A DNA stretch of 12,233 nt, from assembly GCA_937901285.1 (NCBI GenBank), contig CALCHI010000393.1:1-12233 (forward strand), read 5' to 3'. Below are positions 1-6,326 of this stretch, piece by piece; within the stretch, counting starts at the first letter, position 1; every line of letters begins with the position of its first letter. Origin of the DNA: UBA8437 sp003445035 (GTDB lineage Bacteria > Planctomycetota > Planctomycetia > Planctomycetales > Planctomycetaceae). Position numbers and translations under genes: made by a program. Below the pieces are notes generated by a model that was not told the origin of the DNA, searched no databases, and saw nothing but the letters and a program-made list of their open reading frames with translations.

Positions 1-256
1 GGTACTGGTTGAGTGCGCCCGAGGCGACGGCGGCCAGGCCGATGCCACCCAGGGTATGCAGCAGTCCCGGCCAGTTCCAGGTGTCTCCGGCGGCCAGTAC
101 GTAGCCGACCGCGACGGTCACCAGTGCCATGACCGCGATCCGCGGCTTGGCCAGTTCGGCGTAGTCGCTCAGCCGGGTCGCCACGACACGTTGCCACGTC
201 AACGGGGCCGTGGCCGCGGCGGTGTAATCGGTGGGGATGGGTCCTAGTGAACTCAT
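1..256 (-). CDS. ctaB: Protoheme IX farnesyltransferase (heme O synthase), N-terminal part only
   Basis: Membrane prenyltransferase that adds a farnesyl group to heme B to make heme O, the precursor CtaA converts to heme A for the oxidase encoded upstream. Only the first 85 residues are present; the frame is open to the window edge. Seen: a hydrophilic N-terminus (about 1-30), the family's AELAKPRI stretch at 34-40 before the first membrane helix (about 40-56), and a second hydrophobic stretch ending in ASGALNQY at 78-85, matching the conserved Ala/Asn-rich end of helix 2 in UbiA-type farnesyltransferases. The catalytic Asp-rich loops lie outside the window. The ATG at 254-256 overlaps the ctaA stop as ATGA, and a purine-rich Shine-Dalgarno sequence sits 5 bases upstream, so this start is well supported. 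Its place after ctaA supports the assignment. Family call confident; full length unknown. Confidence 0.9.
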   Translation of the reverse strand, partial: MSSLGPIPTDYTAAATAPLTWQRVVATRLSDYAELAKPRIAVMALVTVAVGYVLAAGDTWNWPGLLHTLGGIGLAAVASGALNQY

Positions 257-1194
257 GCCAGCCCCCCTTCCACGGCCATCTCGGCGATCAGTTCGCGGCG
301 GGTGAGCCAGTCGAGCCTGAGGACGCGGACGGCCAGCGTGACGGAGGTGAGCAGCAGCAGTTGGCCGGTGACGGCGTGAGCGGTCCGGGTGACGACCTGC
401 CAGGGGGCTCCCTGCACGGCGACGTAACCGGAGGCCGGCCAGCCGAAGCGGGTGATCCAGGCGCCGGCGCCCAGTCCCACCTGCAGCAGCAGGACGAAGG
501 CCAGCACCCAGGCGTTGGCCTTCAGCCAAGCGGCACCATCCCGCAGTGCCAGCACCACGGCGGCGACGGCCAGTGCGAAGACGATCAGCGCGAAGCCGAC
601 GTGTTCGAAGAGTCCTCCGCCGAGATGGCGAATCCAGCCACCCAGGGCTCCCTGGATCAGCAGAACGGCCGGCAGGGACCAGGCGAGTGTCTTGAGTCGG
701 GACGATGGCGGCTTGGGGTGTTGTCCGGAAACGTGTTGCCACCGTCGGCCGGTGACCAGGGCGACGCTGCCCATCAGGGCCAGCACGCAGGCGGCGAACT
801 GCCCGTGCAGCAGGGCCATCCGCGGGTCGTCGGCCAGCACGCGGCCGCCGCCGAGCAGGCCCTGCACGATGACCCCGATCAGCACCCCGGTGGCCAGCCA
901 GCAGACCCAGTTGCGGCGTTCGCTTTTCCAGGCCCAGGCGGCCAGCACGATGCTGAAGCAGCCGATGGTGATTCCGGCCAGGCGATGCCCGTGCTCGGTG
1001 AACTTGTCGATGGTCGAACCGAACCAGGGGTAGGCGAACATGCCGTGTCCGTCGGAACTGGGCCAGTCGTAAAAGGCCATGCCCCACTTCATCGTGGTCA
1101 CGATCGCCCCGACGACGATCGGCAACAGCGCCGCGCAGCAGGTTGCCACGGCGAAGCGGTGCAGCCAGCGGTTGGGGCGTTGGAGTTCGGACAT
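253..1194 (-). CDS. ctaA: Heme A synthase, CtaA/COX15 family
   Basis: Integral membrane oxygenase that oxidises the C8 methyl of heme O to a formyl group, giving heme A for CoxA. The 313 residues are a usual family length and form about eight hydrophobic segments as two four-helix halves. Family His ligands are visible: H70 in the EHGHR motif (67-71, with conserved E67), H130 in LLHGQF, H198 in EHVGF and H273 in RTAHAVTG. The first external loop (about 35-66) has no cysteine, so the Cys pair seen there in Bacillus-type CtaA is absent; that matches other lineages of the family and does not argue against function. The gene starts 49 bases after the coxA stop and overlaps ctaB by 4 bases. No clear Shine-Dalgarno sequence precedes its ATG. 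The operon order coxA-ctaA-ctaB supports the function. Confidence 0.93.
   Translation of the reverse strand: MSELQRPNRWLHRFAVATCCAALLPIVVGAIVTTMKWGMAFYDWPSSDGHGMFAYPWFGSTIDKFTEHGHRLAGITIGCFSIVLAAWAWKSERRNWVCWLATGVLIGVIVQGLLGGGRVLADDPRMALLHGQFAACVLALMGSVALVTGRRWQHVSGQHPKPPSSRLKTLAWSLPAVLLIQGALGGWIRHLGGGLFEHVGFALIVFALAVAAVVLALRDGAAWLKANAWVLAFVLLLQVGLGAGAWITRFGWPASGYVAVQGAPWQVVTRTAHAVTGQLLLLTSVTLAVRVLRLDWLTRRELIAEMAVEGGLA
262..271 (-). promoter_or_regulatory. Ribosome binding site for ctaB
   Basis: The minus strand reads GGAAGGGGGG, five bases before the ctaB ATG and inside the end of ctaA. It supports the ATG at 254-256 as the start and implies independent or coupled re-initiation at the ATGA overlap. 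Confidence 0.6.
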
Positions 1195-1229
1195 CGTGCC
1201 GTGGTGTCGGGAGAAAAAGTTCTGTGGCC

Positions 1230-1242
1230 GCGGCTGTGCCGC
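1230..1242 (-). other. Small GC hairpin in the coxA-ctaA gap
   Basis: On the minus strand a perfect 5-bp stem with a 3-base loop (GCGGC-ACA-GCCGC) begins just after the coxA stop. A run of five T follows only after another 11 bases (1214-1218). The stem is short and the T-run is displaced, so this is not a convincing intrinsic terminator. It could be an mRNA-stability or attenuation element that lowers expression of the biosynthetic genes relative to the structural subunits, or it could be chance in GC-rich DNA. Confidence 0.25.
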
Positions 1243-1243
1243 A

Positions 1244-3091
1244 TCAGGAGTCGCCGGCGTCGTCCTCGGCCGCTTCCTCGGAATCGTCGGACCCCGGTGG
1301 TGGCAGGTACTCGGTCTGCATCAGGTAGTCACGGCCCTCGACCAACGGTGACGAGTATTCGTACGGGCCACGGTAGACGGTGGGGACTTCCTCGAAGTTG
1401 CCGTGAGGCGGAGGCGAGGGGGCGATCCATTCCACGCCGTTGGCGTTCCACGGGTTCCGGCCGCACTTCTCGCCAATGAAAATGCTCGAGATCCAGTTGT
1501 AGACCAGGATCAGCTGGGCCAGCCCCATGACGATCGCACAGACGGTCATGAACTGGTTCATCGGCAACAGGTGTTCGAGGTAGGGGTGGATGTAGGGATC
1601 GGCGTAGCGGCGGGGCATGCCGGCAACGCCCAGCATGTGCATCGGGAAGAACGTGCCGTTGAAGCCGACGAAGGTCAGGAAGAAGTGAATCCTGCCCAGT
1701 CGCTCGCTCATCATCCGCCCGAACATCTTGGGGAACCAGAACTGGATGGCTCCGAAGACGCCAAAGAGCGTGGCTCCGAAGAGCACGTAGTGGAAGTGGG
1801 CGACGATGAAGTAGGTGTCGTGGATGTAGATATCGACCGGGACGGCGGCCATGAAGATGCCACTGAGTCCACCGACGACGAACTGCGAGACGAAGGCGAT
1901 GCAGTGGAGCGTGACGGTGTTGAAGCGGATCTTGCCGCCCCAGATGGTGCCGATCCAGTTGAAGGTTTTGATGGCCGAGGGGAGCGCGATCATGATCGTG
2001 GAGACCATGAAGGTCATGCCCAGGGCGGGGTTCATGCCGCTGGTGAACATGTGGTGTCCCCAGACGATGAAGCCCAGGCCGGCGATGGCCGCCAGCGAAT
2101 AGGCCATCGGCTTGTAGCCGAAGACCGGCTTGCGGCACATTGCCGCCAGCATGTCGGAGACCATCCCCATGGCCGGCAGCAGCATGATGTAGACGGCCGG
2201 GTGCGAGTAGAACCAGAACAGGTGCTGCCAGAGCAGGGCCTGCCCGCCACCGACGGTGGGTTCGGCGTTGTTGACGATGATGCCCGAGGGCACGAAGAAG
2301 CTGGTGTGGATGCCCTCGAGCAGCCCGCCGAGTTCGGCGCGGTCGAAGAGCATCATGAATCCCGCGGCGGTCAGCACCGGCAGGGCGAAGGCCTGCAGGA
2401 TGGCGGTGATGAACATGCTCCAGATCGTCAGGGGCATGCGGAACAGCGTCATGCCCGGAGCCCGCATGTTGATGATGGTCGTCATGTAGTTGACCGAACC
2501 CATCATCGATGAGACACCGACAAAGGTGACGGCCAACAGCCACATGTTCTGGGCATTTCCCGAGCCGGGAGCCGCCTCGGGCAGGGCCGACAGCAGCGGG
2601 TAACTGGTCCAGCCGGCCGCGGCACCGCCGAAGTAGAAGCTGAGTCCGAAGAAGAAGATGGCCGGCCACATGAACCAGTAGCTGAGCATGTTCAGCGTGG
2701 GGAAGGCCATGTCATCGGCCCCGATCATCAACGGGATCAGGAAGTTGCCGAAGGCCCCGGCCAGGATCGGGATGATCACCAGGAAGATCATCACCGTGGC
2801 GTGCATCGTGAACAGCATCGTGTAGAACTCGGGCGAAATCTGGCCGCCCTCGCTGCCGAACAATTGCCCGAAGCCCGGCATGTTCTGCCAGGGCCAGGCC
2901 AGTTGCCAGCGGACGCCCAGGGCCAGTGCCCCGCCAACCAGCAGCATGAACAGGGTGGTGATCAGGAACTGGATCCCGATCATCTTGTGATCGGTCGAGA
3001 AGATGTACTTGCGGACGAACGACGGTTCGTGGTGCCCGTGATGATCGTCGTGGGCGTGGTCGGCGGCCGCTGCGGGGTTGAGCGTGCTCAT
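1244..3091 (-). CDS. coxA: Cytochrome c oxidase subunit I, A2-type heme-copper oxidase
   Basis: Catalytic subunit that reduces O2 to water at heme a3-CuB and pumps protons. The 615 residues carry all cofactor ligands: H97 and H434 (heme a), H432 (heme a3), H297, H346 and H347 (CuB), and Y301, the expected His-Tyr crosslink partner. At 295-301 the helix VI motif is YSHPAVY, so the Glu of A1 oxidases is replaced by the YS pair that defines subfamily A2. The D-channel mouth (N116, D127, N134) and K-channel (S372, K375, T382) are conserved. The N-terminus has a His/Asp-rich stretch (11-21), and the C-terminal tail (about 598-615) is strongly acidic. The ATG overlaps the coxB stop as ATGA, with GGAAGAGG 7 bases upstream. 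There is no fused subunit III domain, and no coxC lies in the window. Confidence 0.97.
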   Translation of the reverse strand: MSTLNPAAAADHAHDDHHGHHEPSFVRKYIFSTDHKMIGIQFLITTLFMLLVGGALALGVRWQLAWPWQNMPGFGQLFGSEGGQISPEFYTMLFTMHATVMIFLVIIPILAGAFGNFLIPLMIGADDMAFPTLNMLSYWFMWPAIFFFGLSFYFGGAAAGWTSYPLLSALPEAAPGSGNAQNMWLLAVTFVGVSSMMGSVNYMTTIINMRAPGMTLFRMPLTIWSMFITAILQAFALPVLTAAGFMMLFDRAELGGLLEGIHTSFFVPSGIIVNNAEPTVGGGQALLWQHLFWFYSHPAVYIMLLPAMGMVSDMLAAMCRKPVFGYKPMAYSLAAIAGLGFIVWGHHMFTSGMNPALGMTFMVSTIMIALPSAIKTFNWIGTIWGGKIRFNTVTLHCIAFVSQFVVGGLSGIFMAAVPVDIYIHDTYFIVAHFHYVLFGATLFGVFGAIQFWFPKMFGRMMSERLGRIHFFLTFVGFNGTFFPMHMLGVAGMPRRYADPYIHPYLEHLLPMNQFMTVCAIVMGLAQLILVYNWISSIFIGEKCGRNPWNANGVEWIAPSPPPHGNFEEVPTVYRGPYEYSSPLVEGRDYLMQTEYLPPPGSDDSEEAAEDDAGDS

Positions 3092-3957
3092 GGTGTGGCC
3101 TCTTCCGCCGCTCCTGCAGGAGCAGTGCCCGGTGGGGTGACTCCGTCGAAGTCCTGCAGGGCCTTGAGTTCTCTCAACCGAGCCTCGAGGTCCTCGACAG
3201 CTTCGACCTCACCTCGCATCTTGTAGTGTCCCCAGCCGCACAGTTCGGCACAGGTCAGGTTGAACTTCCCGGACTTGTTGACGGTGAACCAGATGTCGAT
3301 GCTCTGGCCCGGCATCGCGTCCTGCTTGACGCGAAGGTCGGGAACAAAGAAGGCGTGCTGGACGTCGGCGGACTTGAGGTAGATCAGTGTTTCTCGGTTG
3401 AGGTGCACAAAGAGTTTGTTGACGGCGTAGACGTCGCCGGCGTGTGGCTTGGCCAGCCACGCCTTGATCTGCTTGTAGGTTTTGAACTTTGTCCCGGGTG
3501 CGGGATAACGGATCCGCCACTCGAACTGACGGGCGGTCACCTCGGCCACCAGGTGCGACGGTCGCGGGCCGTTGACGGTGTCGCGGTTTTCATGTTCCCG
3601 CACGCGGTAGATGGCCCAGACATCGATCTGGTAGAGGGCGATGAACAGCAGGACGCCGGCCGGGACGATGGTCCAGATCACTTCCAGGTTATGGCTGCCG
3701 TGACTGAACCAGCCCTTTTCGTCCTCGTTTTTCGAGCCCTTCCAGAGCGTGTAGGCCAGGGCCCCCATCGTGCCGATGAAAGCGACGGTCACGATGCCCA
3801 GGATCAGGTAGAACAGGTCGTCGATCCGTTGCCCCAGCGGCGTGGCCGCCTCGCGGTTGCCCGGAAAGGCCCAGTCCATGGCTGGAGAGATGGCGCAGAC
3901 AACGATCGCGATGATCGGCCACACGGTGAAGAACAGGCACCAGAAGATTCTGCTCAC
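3088..3957 (-). CDS. coxB: Cytochrome c oxidase subunit II with CuA site
   Basis: Receives electrons from the periplasmic carrier at binuclear CuA and passes them to heme a in CoxA. The 289 residues contain a full CuA set: H201, then C236, E238, C240, H244 and M247 in CAELCGWGHYKM. The aromatic stretch before the copper domain is present as QFEWR (144-148). Membrane segments lie at about 49-72 and 95-113, the usual hairpin, plus an extra hydrophobic N-terminal segment (about 4-23), which may be a signal sequence or third anchor; its Cys21 lacks a proper lipobox. There is no fused cytochrome c domain, so donors are separate proteins, probably the two lipoproteins encoded just upstream. The start is GTG (3955-3957), five bases after the diheme cytochrome stop. 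The C-terminal about 25 residues are Ala/Pro-rich. Confidence 0.96.
   Translation of the reverse strand: MSRIFWCLFFTVWPIIAIVVCAISPAMDWAFPGNREAATPLGQRIDDLFYLILGIVTVAFIGTMGALAYTLWKGSKNEDEKGWFSHGSHNLEVIWTIVPAGVLLFIALYQIDVWAIYRVREHENRDTVNGPRPSHLVAEVTARQFEWRIRYPAPGTKFKTYKQIKAWLAKPHAGDVYAVNKLFVHLNRETLIYLKSADVQHAFFVPDLRVKQDAMPGQSIDIWFTVNKSGKFNLTCAELCGWGHYKMRGEVEAVEDLEARLRELKALQDFDGVTPPGTAPAGAAEEATP
3099..3106 (-). promoter_or_regulatory. Ribosome binding site for coxA
   Basis: GGAAGAGG on the minus strand, 7 bases before the coxA ATG and inside the 3' end of coxB. It is the strongest Shine-Dalgarno sequence I see in the window and fixes the coxA start at the ATGA overlap. Confidence 0.7.
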
Positions 3958-3962
3958 GGTCG

Positions 3963-5432
3963 CTACTTCTTATCCTTGGCCGATTTCGGCTGGGTGGTTT
4001 GTGGTTTGTCGGCCGGTTTGTCAGCCGGTTTGTCGTGGTCGTGGTCGTGGTCGTGGTCGTGATGGGCGTGCGAGCGGTCTCCACCGTGGTACTGGTGGCC
4101 GTGTTCGTCGATGAAGGCCCCGTCGATCGGGATGCTGAGTACGTAGTTGACGATGTGCCACCGGTCGGCTTCAGCAAGGTTTGTCACGAATCCGGCCATT
4201 GGCGTGGCCTTGATTCCGGCGGTCACTCGTCGGAAGACGTCCAGGGGTCGTCGTCCTCCGCGGTAAATTCCCGAAGTCAGGTTGCGTGGCTGAATCATCT
4301 TATGCCACGCATCACGGAGGCCAGGTGTCGGATAGTTTTGTTGGGTTTCGAGGTTCTTCTGGATGTCCTTAAGGAATGCCCCGTTGCCTCGACCGCCTTC
4401 TCCGTGGCACTTTGCGCAATTGATCTTGGTATCGACGAACAGGCTGCGACCCCGAATTCGCGATTTCTCGGTGTCCGGCGGTCGTGGGGTGTTCGGAATC
4501 ACCAGATGCTCAGGATCCTCGGCATTGACCCAGTTTTCGGCGACCAAAGACGCGGCGTCGGTAAACGCTTCGTTGAAGGTGTCGACGGCGAGTTCTTTTT
4601 CGAGGGCGGCGAGATCACTGGGCGGCGTACCGTCATCGGCGGGCATCAGGGGTTGCAGGTGATCCAGCAATCGTCGTTCAACTTCTCCGCGCATTGCGAG
4701 GAACCGGACGAATTCCACAATTGCGTCGAGTTGGCCTGATTCGAGCAGGAGGAACGATGGCATGTAGGTTCCGGCGAGCCCCTGCTTGATGGTTCGACGG
4801 AGGTCGTCACGACTGGCGTAGAACCCGATTTTGGTCGAGGTGAATTTGAACAGCCCGCGGCGGTAATCACGGGGCAGCGGGTTGAACCTGTGGTTACGGA
4901 TGTAACGTGCGGTGGGCCCGTTGCCGTCGCCGGTAACGCCGTGGCAGTGCATGCAGTGTTGCATGTACAGCCGGCGACCGGCCTGTAGCTTGTGCCCGAT
5001 CAGCCGCAACGACGTTCCGGGACCAACGTCGGGAGCCGCTTCCTGTTCAGCCAGTGTCAGGGTGCGGGTGGTCGCGTCGTAGGAGGTAACGGTACGGTTC
5101 TGGGGGGTCTCGGTTTCCAGCACCACGGCGACGTTGTTGAGTCCGGCCGGCGGCTCGCTTTCAAGTGAGACTCTCAGCGAGTTGCCGGTGGCCGAGAGCA
5201 CGGTGCCGCCGATCTCTCCGAATTCGATCGGCAGGGCGCCCCAGGCGACCAGGGCATTGGGGGTACCGAAGTGAGCGTCGAGGCTGTTTTTCAGGTTGGT
5301 GGCCGCATCGGGACTGGTGGTTGCCAAAGTGGCGACCCGCTCATCGTTGACGAACTCCGCCTGGAAGTCGGCGCATCCGACGACCAGTGGCAGCGATGCC
5401 AGCAGCGGAATGATCAAGCGGCGTGTGGTCAA
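3963..5432 (-). CDS. Diheme cytochrome c lipoprotein with His/Asp-rich tail
   Basis: Predicted outward-facing membrane-anchored electron carrier, probably feeding CuA. The 489 residues start with a lipoprotein signal (lipobox VVGC, acylated Cys at 20). A roughly 120-residue N-terminal region (about 30-147), apparently beta-rich and of unrecognised family, follows. Two class I cytochrome c domains come next: C160-C163-H164 with M224 as likely axial ligand (TYMPSF), and C339-C342-H343 with M412 (TPMAGF). The tail (about 444-467) holds many His residues including an HD run, then Lys/Pro/Asp repeats and a Lys-rich end, which could bind metal or stay extended. The start is TTG (5430-5432); it is the most upstream in-frame start, gives a proper signal peptide and has GAGGA 7 bases before it. 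It lies 42 bases after the cupredoxin stop. The RDYRRGLFKFTST stretch after heme 1 resembles cytochromes in other quinol:cytochrome c reductase clusters. Confidence 0.88.
   Translation of the reverse strand: MTTRRLIIPLLASLPLVVGCADFQAEFVNDERVATLATTSPDAATNLKNSLDAHFGTPNALVAWGALPIEFGEIGGTVLSATGNSLRVSLESEPPAGLNNVAVVLETETPQNRTVTSYDATTRTLTLAEQEAAPDVGPGTSLRLIGHKLQAGRRLYMQHCMHCHGVTGDGNGPTARYIRNHRFNPLPRDYRRGLFKFTSTKIGFYASRDDLRRTIKQGLAGTYMPSFLLLESGQLDAIVEFVRFLAMRGEVERRLLDHLQPLMPADDGTPPSDLAALEKELAVDTFNEAFTDAASLVAENWVNAEDPEHLVIPNTPRPPDTEKSRIRGRSLFVDTKINCAKCHGEGGRGNGAFLKDIQKNLETQQNYPTPGLRDAWHKMIQPRNLTSGIYRGGRRPLDVFRRVTAGIKATPMAGFVTNLAEADRWHIVNYVLSIPIDGAFIDEHGHQYHGGDRSHAHHDHDHDHDHDKPADKPADKPQTTQPKSAKDKK
4005..4028. 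repeat. Two 12-base direct repeats encoding KPAD units
   Basis: The plus strand reads TTTGTCGGCCGG then TTTGTCAGCCGG, with one mismatch, and a partial third copy follows. In the minus-strand diheme cytochrome these encode tandem Lys-Pro-Ala-Asp units. The period is a multiple of three, so changes in copy number would keep the frame. Confidence 0.8.
4032..4061. repeat. Hexanucleotide microsatellite, five copies, encoding the His-Asp run
   Basis: Five perfect tandem copies of GTCGTG (plus strand) lie at the 3' end of the diheme cytochrome gene and encode alternating His-Asp on the minus strand. The 6-base period means slipped-strand changes would lengthen or shorten the metal-binding tail without a frameshift. 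Confidence 0.9.
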
Positions 5433-5439
5433 CGTGTTG

Positions 5440-5444
5440 TCCTC
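5440..5444 (-). promoter_or_regulatory. Ribosome binding site supporting the TTG start of the diheme cytochrome
   Basis: GAGGA on the minus strand, 7 bases before the TTG at 5430-5432. No in-frame ATG or GTG exists between this TTG and the upstream in-frame stop, so this site decides the start. Confidence 0.55.
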
Positions 5445-5447
5445 AGT

Positions 5448-5460
5448 CGGGCCGGGCCCG
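5448..5460 (-). other. GC hairpin in the gap between cupredoxin and diheme cytochrome genes
   Basis: The minus strand has a perfect all-GC 5-bp stem with a 3-base loop (CGGGC-CCG-GCCCG) in the 42-base gap, four bases upstream of the GAGGA motif. No T-run follows, so it is not an intrinsic terminator. It could affect mRNA stability or access to the TTG start; chance is possible at this GC content. Confidence 0.25.
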
Positions 5461-5474
5461 GATCGTGTTTGGGT

Positions 5475-6326
5475 CTACAGCCCGAAGTCACTCAGTTTGA
5501 ATTCCAGGTTCTCGGTTTTGCTTCCGTCCTTGGGGATCGTCACTTTCAGGGATCGTTGCAGGAAACCGCCCTTGCCTCCGGCCTTTTCGTGCCAGACCCG
5601 CAGGGTCAACTCGGTGGCCGGCAGCCCGGTGAGTTCAAACGATCCGTCGGATTTGGTGGTAGTTCCCCAGGGGTGGTCCAGGGCCAGGTGAAACGCCTGC
5701 ATCCACGAGTGCATGTCACATTTGACGGGGAAGGGGGTGCGTTCGTGCTTGTTGTAGACAATGGGAACGCCGTCACGTTCCAGAGCCTTGATGGCCCCAT
5801 TGAAGCCTCGACTGCGTCCGGGGAAGGTGTGCGTGTTGTGGCCGGCGTTGTCCTGGCTCTTGATCAACACGGTCTGACTGCTGCGGACGACCATTGCGTG
5901 CGGGAGGAAGACACACCCTTTCTGGTCGAAGACCGCCGGCTCGGATGGGGCTGTCGGAATCGCGGCGCCTGGCGGCGCCTTGTCGATGTAGATGAAAACA
6001 TTGGCGATGCCATTGCCCTCGCCGATCTGCAGCGACTGGTCGATGATCGCGGCTTCGGCACCACAGACGGTGGTATCCCGTTTGGCGGTTCCCTTGGCGA
6101 CGATGACACTGGGTGGCGGAGCGGTACCGACCAGCTTGATGGTGCCCGAGAGAGTCCCGATTCCGTCGATCTGTATTACCGGACCGCCGCCACTGTCCGT
6201 GGATTCGCCCCCGGCCTTGTAGGTGACTGTCGGGGTCGCCGAGGCTCCTCCGCCGCAGCCGATCAGCAGGCCGAGGGAAATGGTGGCGAGGGCGGTGATG
6301 GCGATCGCACGAACTGGTGAGGTCAT
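5475..6326 (-). CDS. Cupredoxin-like lipoprotein with C-terminal carboxypeptidase-regulatory-like fold
   Basis: Probable copper-binding, membrane-anchored protein; an electron shuttle between the reductase and the oxidase is inferred from its position. The 283 residues begin with a lipoprotein signal (LLIGC, acylated Cys24), then a Gly/Ser-rich linker. A cupredoxin-like core spans about 55-215: GNGIANVFIYID (104-115), QKGC (135-138), GHNTH (162-166) and KCDMHSWM (202-209). The C-x-x-H-x-x-M set (C203, H206, M209) with an upstream His (H163 or H166) looks like a type I copper site. C88 and C138 may form a disulfide. The segment at about 219-247 (SDGSFELTGLP, then RVWHE) resembles a carboxypeptidase-regulatory beta domain, as in MauL-like methylamine-utilisation proteins. 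The ATG overlaps the octaheme stop by 4 bases. Copper loading and redox role are not proven; a structural or copper-delivery role is an alternative. Confidence 0.8.
   Translation of the reverse strand: MTSPVRAIAITALATISLGLLIGCGGGASATPTVTYKAGGESTDSGGGPVIQIDGIGTLSGTIKLVGTAPPPSVIVAKGTAKRDTTVCGAEAAIIDQSLQIGEGNGIANVFIYIDKAPPGAAIPTAPSEPAVFDQKGCVFLPHAMVVRSSQTVLIKSQDNAGHNTHTFPGRSRGFNGAIKALERDGVPIVYNKHERTPFPVKCDMHSWMQAFHLALDHPWGTTTKSDGSFELTGLPATELTLRVWHEKAGGKGGFLQRSLKVTIPKDGSKTENLEFKLSDFGL

Noticed and set aside
1214..1242. Intrinsic terminator after coxA
   Set aside because: The stem is only 5 bp and the T-run starts 11 bases after it, so the geometry does not fit a rho-independent terminator, and ctaA-ctaB follow in the same direction.
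247..2512. Overlapping plus-strand open frames (about 247-1479 and 1403-2512) antisense to ctaA and coxA
   Set aside because: Low-complexity products with no family resemblance, lying opposite genes with fully conserved catalytic residues; they are coding-bias shadows.
1329..2669. A 446-codon minus-strand frame inside coxA, in another phase
   Set aside because: It is Arg/His/Leu-rich without motifs and overlaps the part of coxA that carries the metal ligands; an out-of-frame artefact.
3889..3957. CoxB as a lipoprotein through Cys21
   Set aside because: The residues before Cys21 (IAIVV) lack the small residue normally needed at the -1 position of a lipobox, so an uncleaved helix or ordinary signal sequence is more likely.
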